From an uncultured Bacteroidales bacterium (GTDB lineage: Bacteria; Bacteroidota; Bacteroidia; Bacteroidales; UBA932): DNA of 5,948 nt. Position numbers and translations under genes: made by a program. The notes under the pieces were generated by a model, which made no database searches, was not told where the DNA came from, and was given only the letters and a program-made list of their open reading frames with translations. Below, one piece after another: positions 1-5,948 of the stretch (the first letter of the stretch is position 1; each line of letters begins with the position of its first letter). Where the stretch lies: NCBI GenBank assembly GCA_946062035.1, contig CAMGTS010000088.1:1-5948 (forward strand). Direction: 5' to 3'.

Positions 1-38
1 AAATTACTCTTAACTTTTAAATCTTTCTTTACAGGCAT
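1..38 (-). CDS. rpoC: DNA-directed RNA polymerase subunit beta' (N-terminal fragment, runs off window)
   Basis: Only the first 12 codons and two bases of the 13th are present. They begin at an ATG at 38..36 and read MPVKKDLKVKSN, with the next codon starting TT. Bacteroidota RpoC proteins, as I recall them, begin with a short basic stretch ending in KSNF, so the KSN plus TT ending fits. The position directly after rpoB also fits, since rpoB-rpoC order is nearly universal in bacteria. The 27-nt spacer from the rpoB stop (39-65) contains only two G residues on the coding strand and otherwise A/T. It has no Shine-Dalgarno motif and no terminator, so the two genes should be co-transcribed. Beta' carries the catalytic Mg-binding aspartates, but none of that lies in this window. 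The call rests on a very short match plus synteny. Confidence 0.85.
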   Translation of the reverse strand, partial: MPVKKDLKVKSN

Positions 39-65
39 ATTATTATAATTCTATATTATCAATAA

Positions 66-3000
66 TTAATCTAAGTGGATGCTGAGACCCAAACCTCTAA
101 GTTCGTGCAGCAATACGTTCAAAGACTCAGGGATACCTGGTGTAGGCATCGGTTCGCCTTTTACGATAGCTTCGTATGCACGGCTTCTTCCGTTGATATC
201 ATCGGACTTGATAGTCAGAATCTCCTGAAGAACGTTTGCCGCGCCGAATGCCTCAAGCGCCCAAACCTCCATCTCTCCGAATCTCTGACCACCCATCTGA
301 GCCTTACCTCCGAGAGGCTGCTGTGTGATGAGTGAATAAGGGCCTGTAGAACGTGCGTGCATCTTGTCCTCAACCATGTGGTCAAGTTTGATCATATAGA
401 TAACACCCACTGTCGCAGGCTGATCGAAGTATTCGCCTGTACCTCCGTCTCTAAGTCTTGTCTCTCCGTATCTTGGAAGACCCGCCTTGTCTGTGTACTT
501 GCATATATCATCCAATGAAGCTCCATCGAAGATCGGGGTAGCGAACTTGACTCCAAGTTCACGTCCGGCCCATCCGAGGACTGTCTCGTAGATCTGTCCC
601 AAGTTCATTCGAGAAGGCACACCAAGAGGGTTGAGTACGATATCCATGATAGTACCGTCATCCATGAACGGCATATCCTCGTCGCTTACGATCTTGGCTA
701 CGATACCCTTATTACCGTGACGGCCTGCGACTTTATCGCCGACCATAATCTTCCTCTTCTTGGCGATATAGACTTTAGCAAGCTGCTGTATGCCGTTAGG
801 AAGTTCGTCTCCGATAGAGATATCGTATTTCTCTCTCTTGCACTGTGCATCCAACTCCTTGTACTGGATAAGGAAGTTGTTGATGAGCGACTTAATCATA
901 TCGTTGGTATGCTTGTCGCTTGTCCACTTGGCAGGATTGATATTTTCGTAGTTGTCGATTCCTTCGAGAACATCTCTCTTGAAAGGATTGCCCTTAGGGA
1001 TTATGACTGTACCATAGAGGTCGTTCACACCCTGAGAGGTCTTCTTGTTGACAAGAACCATAAGTTTGTCCAAGAAGATACCCTTAAGCTCACTGGCTTT
1101 CTTGTAGAACTTCTCGTCCGCCTCAGCAAGCGCTATCTTGATACGTGCTTTGAGTTTCTTCTTCTCTGTCTCAGAGCTCTTTCCGCTTCCTACTCTGCTG
1201 AAGAGCCTCTTGCCGATAACTGTTCCGGTAAGTGAAGGTGAAGCCTTAAGCGAAGCGTCCTTGACATCACCCGCCTTGTCTCCGAAGATAGCCCTGAGGA
1301 GCTTCTCCTCCGGTGACGGATCTGTCTCGCCCTTAGGGGTAATCTTACCTATAAGTATATCTCCCGGCTGTACAAATGCGCCCACACGGATAATACCGTT
1401 TTCGTCGAGATTCTTTGTAGCGTCCTCGCTGACATTCGGAATATCCTTGGTCAAAACCTCAGAACCGATCTTTGTATCACGGACTTCCATGATATACTCG
1501 TCCACGTGGATTGATGTGAGGATATCCTCCCTTACAATTCTCTCACTGAGTACGACGGCATCCTCGTAGTTGTATCCCTGCCAAGGCATGAATGCGACCT
1601 TGAGGTTTCTTCCGAGTGCAAGCTCACCATCCTGTGAAGCGTAACCCTCAGTCATAATCTGTCCCGGAACAACCTTGTCGCCTTTTCTTACGATAGGTTT
1701 AAGACGGATAGATGTACTCTGGTTGGTCTTCCTGTAGAGAGGGAGCTTGTAGACGGTAACATCGGATGTGAAGCTTACAAAGCTCTCATCCTCAGTTCTA
1801 TCGTATTTTACATGAATTTCGTTTGCGTCAACGAAGACAACCTCGCCGTTTCCTGAAGCCGAAATCTGAGTTCTTGAGTCTCTGATTGTTGCGGCCTCGA
1901 GACCTGTTCCTACGATAGGGGACTCCGGATTGAGGACAGGGATAGCCTGTCTCATCATGTTGGATCCCATCAATGCACGGTTAGCGTCATCGTGCTCAAG
2001 GAATGGAATGAGTGATGCCGCAAGTGACGCAATCTGGTTAGGAGCGACATCGATAAGGTGGACTTCGTCTTTACCTACGACAGGATAGTCAGCCTGCCAA
2101 CGGCATTTGATTCTTTCATCAAGGATCTTTCCGTTGTCATCGAGGTTAACGTTCGCCTGAGCGACCATCTGGTTCTCCTCCTCTTCCGCACTCATGTAGA
2201 CGTAACCATCGTTAGAAAGGTCTACAACGCCATTTTCAACTTTTCTATACGGAGTCTCGATGAATCCGAGATCGTTGATTTTGGCATAAACGCAAAGAGA
2301 TGAGATAAGACCGATATTAGGTCCTTCAGGAGTCTCGATAGGGCAGAGTCGTCCGTAGTGTGTGTAGTGAACGTCACGAACCTCGAAACCTGCTCTATCA
2401 CGGCTCAAACCTCCAGGTCCCAATGCCGAGATTCTTCTCTTGTGAGTCATCTCCGCAAGAGGGTTGGTCTGATCCATGAACTGTGAGAGTTGGCTTGTTC
2501 CGAAGAACGAGTTGATGACAGAAGAAAGTGTCTTCGAGTTGATAAGGTCAACCGGAGTGAACACTTCATTATCTCTTACATTCATTCTCTCTCTGATGGT
2601 TCTGGCCATTCTGAGGAGACCTACATTGAACTGATTGGCGAGCTGTTCGCCTACGGTACGGATTCTTCTGTTGCTCAAGTGGTCGATATCATCCACGGTA
2701 GCCTTTGAATTGATCAAAGAGATAAGGTAACGGATGATTTCGATGATATCCTGTCTTGTAAGCACTCTTACCTCCTCTGAGGTTGTGAGTGATAGCTTTT
2801 TGTTGAGCCTGTATCTTCCGACTTCACCAAGGTCGTATCTCTTGTCAGAGAAGAAGAGCTTCTCTATAACGTCCTTAGCTGTAGCCTCATCAGGCGGTTC
2901 GGAATTTCTAAGCTGTCTGTATGTATAGAATATTGCGTCTTTCTGGGTATTGCAAACATCCTTCTTGAGGGTGTTGTAGATGATAGAGAACTCAGCGGCG

Positions 3001-3923
3001 TTTGCGTCATCATTGTGTACCAAGATATAGTCTACGCCTGAATCAATGATTCTGTCGATAAGATCTTCTGTAAGAACGGTCTCTCTATCAACCACTATCT
3101 CTGTTCTCTCAATATACATTACCTCACCGGTCTCTTCATCGGCGAAGTCTTCGTTCCAGGTCTTCAGGACTCTGGCTGCCAAGGTCTTGCCAACACACTT
3201 TTCGAGTTCCGGTCTTGAAACCTTAACTTCCTGTGCAAGGCCGAATATATTGAGTATGTCTTTGTCTGATTCGAATCCGATAGCTCTCAGCAATGTTGTG
3301 ACAGGCAGTTTCTTTTTTCTGTCGATGTATGCGTACATCACATTGTTGATATCGGTCGTAAATTCTATCCACGATCCTTTGAACGGAATAATTCTGGCCG
3401 AATAGAGTTTTGTTCCGTTTGCGTGCATGCTCTGGCCGAAGAAAACGCCTGGCGATCTATGCAACTGCGATACGACGATTCTCTCAGAACCATTGATGAT
3501 GAATGTGCCCCTCTCGGTCATGTATGGGATAGTGCCGAGATAAACGTCCTGGATTACCTGCTCGAAATCTTCGTGCTCAGGATCTGTGCAGGAGAGTTTG
3601 AGTTTAGCCTTCAAAGGGACACAATAAGTCAGACCTCTGTCCAAGCATTCGTCCTGAGTGTAGCGTGGTGGATCGATGAAATAATCCACAAATTCGAGTA
3701 CGAAATTATTGCGTGTATCTCTGATGCCGCAAGGGTCTGAATTCTGTGAGAAAACTTCCTGAAAAACTTTATAAAGACCTTCGTTCTTTCTGTTATCTGC
3801 TGTAGTGTCCAACTGGAAGAAATCCTTGAACGACTTCAACTGAACCTCGAGGAAATCCGGGTAGTCGAGCAGAGTCTTGGAAGTGGCGAATGAAATTCTC
3901 TGATTTTTAGTGTTTTGCACCAT
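66..3923 (-). CDS. rpoB: DNA-directed RNA polymerase subunit beta
   Basis: Beta is one of the two large catalytic subunits of RNA polymerase; with beta' it forms the active-site cleft and the rifampicin pocket. The protein is complete at 1285 aa, close to Bacteroidota homologues and shorter than E. coli (1342 aa). Visible landmarks: N-terminal lobe with [20 protein letters not shown] at about 143-162; rifampicin cluster I at 475-502 and cluster II at 531-540; [13 protein letters not shown] at 648-660, carrying the NTP-contacting Arg/Asn/Gln equivalents; GYNYED at 783-788, with Glu787-Asp788 matching E. coli E813-D814; [12 protein letters not shown] at 1062-1073, with Lys1064 and Lys1072 matching catalytic K1065 and K1073; and the C-terminal clamp region [20 protein letters not shown] at 1205-1224. 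The ATG at 3923 gives the expected [12 protein letters not shown] start and follows CCAAA with no Shine-Dalgarno. It lies 109 nt after rplL, separated by a terminator-like hairpin. Oddities are Val for the usual Met at 1065, Met for Phe at 1210, and short insertions near 59-66 and 911-940. No frameshift is seen. Confidence 0.99.
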   Translation of the reverse strand: MVQNTKNQRISFATSKTLLDYPDFLEVQLKSFKDFFQLDTTADNRKNEGLYKVFQEVFSQNSDPCGIRDTRNNFVLEFVDYFIDPPRYTQDECLDRGLTYCVPLKAKLKLSCTDPEHEDFEQVIQDVYLGTIPYMTERGTFIINGSERIVVSQLHRSPGVFFGQSMHANGTKLYSARIIPFKGSWIEFTTDINNVMYAYIDRKKKLPVTTLLRAIGFESDKDILNIFGLAQEVKVSRPELEKCVGKTLAARVLKTWNEDFADEETGEVMYIERTEIVVDRETVLTEDLIDRIIDSGVDYILVHNDDANAAEFSIIYNTLKKDVCNTQKDAIFYTYRQLRNSEPPDEATAKDVIEKLFFSDKRYDLGEVGRYRLNKKLSLTTSEEVRVLTRQDIIEIIRYLISLINSKATVDDIDHLSNRRIRTVGEQLANQFNVGLLRMARTIRERMNVRDNEVFTPVDLINSKTLSSVINSFFGTSQLSQFMDQTNPLAEMTHKRRISALGPGGLSRDRAGFEVRDVHYTHYGRLCPIETPEGPNIGLISSLCVYAKINDLGFIETPYRKVENGVVDLSNDGYVYMSAEEEENQMVAQANVNLDDNGKILDERIKCRWQADYPVVGKDEVHLIDVAPNQIASLAASLIPFLEHDDANRALMGSNMMRQAIPVLNPESPIVGTGLEAATIRDSRTQISASGNGEVVFVDANEIHVKYDRTEDESFVSFTSDVTVYKLPLYRKTNQSTSIRLKPIVRKGDKVVPGQIMTEGYASQDGELALGRNLKVAFMPWQGYNYEDAVVLSERIVREDILTSIHVDEYIMEVRDTKIGSEVLTKDIPNVSEDATKNLDENGIIRVGAFVQPGDILIGKITPKGETDPSPEEKLLRAIFGDKAGDVKDASLKASPSLTGTVIGKRLFSRVGSGKSSETEKKKLKARIKIALAEADEKFYKKASELKGIFLDKLMVLVNKKTSQGVNDLYGTVIIPKGNPFKRDVLEGIDNYENINPAKWTSDKHTNDMIKSLINNFLIQYKELDAQCKREKYDISIGDELPNGIQQLAKVYIAKKRKIMVGDKVAGRHGNKGIVAKIVSDEDMPFMDDGTIMDIVLNPLGVPSRMNLGQIYETVLGWAGRELGVKFATPIFDGASLDDICKYTDKAGLPRYGETRLRDGGTGEYFDQPATVGVIYMIKLDHMVEDKMHARSTGPYSLITQQPLGGKAQMGGQRFGEMEVWALEAFGAANVLQEILTIKSDDINGRSRAYEAIVKGEPMPTPGIPESLNVLLHELRGLGLSIHLD

Positions 3924-3951
3924 TTTGGCAATATTAGTTGAAAATAAACTT

Positions 3952-3993
3952 AAAAAACGACAAAAAGGTTTAGGGCTTTTTAGCCCTAAACCT
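3952..3993 (-). terminator. Intrinsic terminator / attenuator between rplL and rpoB
   Basis: Read on the transcribed (minus) strand, positions 3993..3982 (AGGTTTAGGGCT) pair perfectly with 3977..3966 (AGCCCTAAACCT) across an AAAA loop at 3981..3978. This 12-bp stem has six G/C pairs and is followed at once by a T-run (3966..3962). After a short TCG-containing interruption comes a second run of six Ts (3957..3952). The T-runs lie only on the minus-strand side, so it would end transcription coming from rplL. It occupies the 109-nt gap between the rplL stop and the rpoB start, and no convincing promoter lies between it and rpoB. Known precedent: E. coli has a partial terminator and an RNase III processing site in the same gap, which lowers rpoBC expression relative to the ribosomal genes. 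The attenuator role here is inferred from that position; the hairpin could also serve RNA processing. Confidence 0.85.
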
Positions 3994-4032
3994 GACTACG
4001 TCCTGATAGGCAGGGGGAAGTAGAGAAAAAAT

Positions 4033-4410
4033 TTATTTAATCTCAACCTCAGCTCCAACCTCTTCAAGTTTTGCCTTCAAAGTTTCAGCGTCAGCCTTTG
4101 AGACTTTCTCTTTAACAGCCTTAGGCGCACCGTCAACTAAATCCTTAGCCTCTTTAAGTCCAAGACCTGTAAGTTCCTTAACGGCCTTAACTACCTGAAG
4201 CTTCTGACCACCGGCTGACTTGAGAATAACATCAAATTCTGTCTTCTCCTCAGCAGCGGCAGCAGCACCGCCAGCAGCAGGACCTGCAACAGCAACAGCT
4301 GCAGCAGCCGGCTCAATACCGTACTCCTCTTTGAGAACTTTAGCTAACTCCTGAACATCCTTAACTGTAAGGTTAACTAAGTCTTCCGCAAATTTTTTAA
4401 TATCTGCCAT
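4033..4410 (-). CDS. rplL: 50S ribosomal protein L7/L12
   Basis: L12 is the multicopy stalk protein that recruits and stimulates translation GTPases (EF-Tu, EF-G, IF2, RF3) and is anchored to the ribosome by L10. The protein is 125 aa, normal for the family. Residues 1-33 form the helical N-terminal dimerisation and L10-binding domain. Residues 34-53 are an Ala/Gly-rich flexible hinge. Residues 55-125 are the globular C-terminal domain, with the family hallmarks EKTEFDVIL at 55-63 and [16 protein letters not shown] at 81-96, which form the factor-binding surface. The start ATG follows AT-rich sequence (AAATTTAAAACT) with no Shine-Dalgarno, typical of Bacteroidota. It lies 26 nt after rplJ, with no hairpin between them, so the two should be co-transcribed. 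L12 is needed in several copies per L10, and the strong terminator just downstream would keep its mRNA more abundant than that of rpoB. Confidence 0.99.
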   Translation of the reverse strand: MADIKKFAEDLVNLTVKDVQELAKVLKEEYGIEPAAAAVAVAGPAAGGAAAAAEEKTEFDVILKSAGGQKLQVVKAVKELTGLGLKEAKDLVDGAPKAVKEKVSKADAETLKAKLEEVGAEVEIK

Positions 4411-4436
4411 AGTTTTAAATTTTTATGTGTTAATAA

Positions 4437-4964
4437 TTATTTTTCTGAAAGTGTTTTTACGATACCTGCGATCTTGCCGCCGCTCTGGCTCTGAAGAGCA
4501 GAGATAACGTTCTTGGCAGGAGACTGCAACAATGTAACGATATCGCCGATAAGTTCGTTCTTTGACTTGATGTTGCAAAGAACTTCCAAGTTCTCGGCAC
4601 CGATGTAAGGACACTCCTGTACATAAGCTGCCTTGAGCTCCGGTTTACCTTTACCGTCGCCTGCGCTGAAAGCCTTGATGAGCTTTGCAGGTCCGTTAGG
4701 TGTCTCCGCAAAGAAGATTGCAGAAGAACCCTTCATTACATTTTCAAACTGCTGATAATCAGCGATGCCACTGTTCTCCAAAGCTTTGTAGAACAATGTA
4801 TTCTTGACAACCAGCATCTTAATCTGCTGCTTGAAGCACTGACGTCTCAGCTTGGCTGTGTCAGTAGCGTTCAAACCGGCTACATCTGATACATAGAAAT
4901 TAGGATTTTCCTTCAGGCGTGCTGTAAGATCCTCAATAATCTGTGATTTAAGCTCTTTTCTCAT
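4437..4964 (-). CDS. rplJ: 50S ribosomal protein L10
   Basis: L10 binds 23S rRNA beside L11 and anchors the L12 dimers that make up the ribosomal stalk. From the ATG at 4964 the protein is 175 aa, beginning MRKELKSQII as Bacteroidota L10 proteins do. The globular rRNA-binding domain spans roughly 1-135, with LRRQCFKQQIKMLVVKNTL at 39-57 and GPAKLIKAF at 91-99. The C-terminal part, from about 136 to 175 and including LLQSPAKNVISALQS at 145-159, provides the helix that carries L12. A longer reading from a TTG at 4979 would add MEVFK, but that codon overlaps the GGAGGT ribosome binding site, so the downstream ATG is preferred. The gene begins 25 nt after rplA and ends 26 nt before rplL. In E. 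coli the L10-L12 complex represses its own mRNA through a long leader. The gap here is too short for that structure unless it extends into rplA. Confidence 0.98.
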   Translation of the reverse strand: MRKELKSQIIEDLTARLKENPNFYVSDVAGLNATDTAKLRRQCFKQQIKMLVVKNTLFYKALENSGIADYQQFENVMKGSSAIFFAETPNGPAKLIKAFSAGDGKGKPELKAAYVQECPYIGAENLEVLCNIKSKNELIGDIVTLLQSPAKNVISALQSQSGGKIAGIVKTLSEK

Positions 4965-4971
4965 TTTAAAT

Positions 4972-4977
4972 ACCTCC
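4972..4977 (-). promoter_or_regulatory. Ribosome binding site (Shine-Dalgarno) of rplJ
   Basis: The coding strand reads GGAGGT, followed by 7 nt (ATTTAAA) and then the rplJ ATG at 4964..4962. This is a full-strength Shine-Dalgarno at near-ideal spacing. It decides the start: the upstream TTG at 4979..4977 overlaps it and cannot also be the initiation codon it serves. None of the other visible starts in this operon (rplA, rplL, rpoB, rpoC) has such a motif. Confidence 0.8.
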
Positions 4978-4989
4978 AATTATTTAGGA

Positions 4990-5691
4990 CTATTCAGCCG
5001 CACCGATAGATTTCATATCTATTTCAATGCCAGGACCCATAGTTGAAGAGATGAATACGCTCTTAACGTATGCACCTTTCAATGTCTGAGGCTTGAGTTT
5101 GATAACAGTGTTAATAAACTCAGTAGCATTCTGTACAAGCTGCTCAGCTGTGAAAGAAACTTTACCTACGCTGGTGGAAATGATACCCTGCTTGTCAACC
5201 TTGAAGTCGATCTTACCTGCCTTGATCTGCTTAACCGCATCTTTGATATCCATAGTTACGGTGCCGGTCTTAGGGTTAGGCATCAAACCTCTTGGTCCGA
5301 GGATTCTACCAATCACACCAACTTTACCCATGACAGAAGGGGTGCAGACAATGACATCAACGTCAGTCCAACCACCTTTTATCTTATCTATATATTCGTC
5401 CAAACCAACGTAATCGGCTCCTGCCTCTTTGGCTTCGGCCTCTTTGTCCGGTGTGCAAAGTACAAGAACCCTTACAGTCTTTCCTGTTCCGTTAGGAAGA
5501 GTGACAACGCCTCTGACCATCTGGTTGGCCTTACGAGGGTCAACGCCAAGACGCATCGCTACGTCTACTGAAGAGTCGAATTTAGTGAAGGCGGCTTCCT
5601 TAACTAAACTGCAAGCTTCTGCCAACTTGTACTGTTTTCCAGGCTCAACTTTAGCCTGAGCTGCTTTCTGATTTTTAGTTAGCTTACTCAT
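4990..5691 (-). CDS. rplA: 50S ribosomal protein L1
   Basis: L1 forms the mobile L1 stalk on the 50S subunit, which interacts with deacylated tRNA at the E site. In many bacteria it also represses its own operon by binding the mRNA ahead of rplK. The protein is complete at 233 aa, the usual bacterial length. Domain I is built from the N-terminal (about 1-67) and C-terminal (about 160-233) segments, and domain II from the part between. The L1 family signature [19 protein letters not shown] is at 128-146 and intact, as are [20 protein letters not shown] at 38-57 and the C-terminal [12 protein letters not shown] at 215-226. The ATG at 5691 lies only 8 nt after the rplK stop, in TGTAAGCA with no Shine-Dalgarno, so translation is probably coupled to rplK or uses the leader-independent mode common in this phylum. 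Any L1 operator would be upstream of rplK, outside the window. Confidence 0.99.
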   Translation of the reverse strand: MSKLTKNQKAAQAKVEPGKQYKLAEACSLVKEAAFTKFDSSVDVAMRLGVDPRKANQMVRGVVTLPNGTGKTVRVLVLCTPDKEAEAKEAGADYVGLDEYIDKIKGGWTDVDVIVCTPSVMGKVGVIGRILGPRGLMPNPKTGTVTMDIKDAVKQIKAGKIDFKVDKQGIISTSVGKVSFTAEQLVQNATEFINTVIKLKPQTLKGAYVKSVFISSTMGPGIEIDMKSIGAAE

Positions 5692-5699
5692 TGCTTACA

Positions 5700-5948
5700 C
5701 TATTTAACATCGGCAGGGAATTCTCCCTCAATTGTAACACCCATACTTCTTGCTGTACCGGCAACCATGCTCATAGCAGATTTCAAAGTAAAGCAATTAA
5801 GGTCCGGCATCTTGTCTTCAGCGATCTTCTGAACCTGCTCCCAAGTAAGTTTTGCGACTTTCTTTCTGTTAGGCTCTGAAGAACCTGACTGAATCTTAGC
5901 TACTTCCTTGATCATAACAGCTACAGGCGGCTCTTTTACTATGAAAGT
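5700..5948 (-). CDS. rplK: 50S ribosomal protein L11 (C-terminal part, 5' end outside window)
   Basis: L11 binds the 23S GTPase-associated centre together with the L10-L12 stalk, is the target site of thiostrepton, and is needed for RelA activation on stalled ribosomes. The reading frame is open to the window edge, so the gene is truncated by the window rather than short. The visible 82 residues begin [20 protein letters not shown] and end EFPADVK. They correspond to the end of the N-terminal domain, including the PPVAV linker, and essentially the whole C-terminal rRNA-binding domain. [19 protein letters not shown] and the [11 protein letters not shown] segment near the end are family hallmarks; the latter contacts rRNA. 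The internal ATG at 5915 is not the start, because recognisable L11 sequence continues upstream of it in frame. It is followed 8 nt later by rplA. Confidence 0.98.
   Translation of the reverse strand, partial: TFIVKEPPVAVMIKEVAKIQSGSSEPNRKKVAKLTWEQVQKIAEDKMPDLNCFTLKSAMSMVAGTARSMGVTIEGEFPADVK

Noticed and set aside
717..1569. Overlapping plus-strand open frames of 172 and 143 codons opposite rpoB
   Set aside because: They lie fully antisense to a highly conserved rpoB region, have low-complexity Ser/Leu-rich products with no recognisable family, and no ribosome binding or promoter signal. They are frame shadows of the codon bias of rpoB.
3929..3936. TAATATTG as a Bacteroidota -7 promoter element (consensus TAnnTTTG) ahead of rpoB
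   Set aside because: It mismatches the consensus once, ends only about 5 nt from the ATG so the transcript would be nearly leaderless, and the nearest upstream TTTG is 24 nt away rather than about 19-21.
4423..4711. Minus-strand frames in another phase inside rplJ (63 and 84 codons)
   Set aside because: They overlap the intact L10 frame on the same strand and give Arg/Ser-rich sequence with no known family. They are out-of-frame shadows.
4965..4979. TTG start that would extend L10 by five residues (MEVFK)
   Set aside because: The TTG overlaps the GGAGGT ribosome binding site, and L10 homologues begin at the following MRKE.
5006..5022. Six-base inverted repeat (ATAGAT ... ATCTAT) near the 3' end of rplA, considered as part of an L10 leader structure
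   Set aside because: The stem is short, AT-only apart from single G/C pairs, lies in coding sequence for conserved L1 residues, and does not resemble the kink-turn element of known L10 leaders.
5093..5659. Plus-strand open frames opposite rplA
   Set aside because: Antisense to conserved L1 sequence; products are Thr/Ser/Leu-rich with no family resemblance, and no expression signals are seen.
5913..5915. ATG at 5915 as the start of rplK
   Set aside because: The frame continues upstream to the window edge with clear L11 sequence ([11 protein letters not shown]), so this Met is internal and the gene is cut by the window.
1..5948. A previously undescribed system, defence island, mobile element or CRISPR array
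   Set aside because: The whole window is accounted for by the rplK-rplA-rplJ-rplL-rpoB-rpoC operon. The only gap over 30 nt is the 109-nt terminator region, and no direct repeats, transposase fragments or unknown genes were seen.

Overview
The window is a piece of the conserved ribosomal protein / RNA polymerase operon of a Bacteroidota bacterium. All genes are on the minus strand, so transcription runs from high to low coordinates: rplK (L11, 5' end cut off) - rplA (L1) - rplJ (L10) - rplL (L7/L12) - rpoB (RNA polymerase beta) - rpoC (beta', only the first 12 codons). The proteins resemble Bacteroidales homologues, as judged from memory of the families. RpoB is about 1285 residues and has the phylum's typical sequence around the rifampicin pocket and C-terminus. 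Most start codons are preceded by AT-rich sequence with no Shine-Dalgarno motif, which is usual in this phylum. I cannot name a genus.

Layout. Positions 1-38 hold the start of rpoC. Positions 39-65 are a 27-nt spacer that is almost entirely A/T. Positions 66-3923 are rpoB. Positions 3924-4032 are the only sizeable gap (109 nt) and contain a strong 12-bp stem-loop followed by a T-run, best read as an intrinsic terminator acting as an attenuator between the ribosomal genes and rpoBC. Positions 4033-4410 are rplL, 4437-4964 rplJ (start moved to the second Met), 4990-5691 rplA, and 5700-5948 the C-terminal part of rplK. Spacers between the ribosomal genes are 8 to 26 nt, consistent with one transcript.

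How they work together. L11 and the L10-L12 complex form the GTPase-associated stalk of the 50S subunit, and L1 forms the mobile stalk on the E-site side. Beta and beta' form the catalytic core of RNA polymerase. Placing them together ties synthesis of ribosomes to synthesis of polymerase, and the terminator between rplL and rpoB gives a place to set their ratio.

I found no novel system, mobile element, CRISPR array or RNA gene. The points worth a second look are small: the terminator between rplL and rpoB, a perfect GGAGGT ribosome binding site in front of rplJ alone, a substitution inside the highly conserved [12 protein letters not shown] catalytic motif of RpoB, and two short lineage-type insertions in RpoB.
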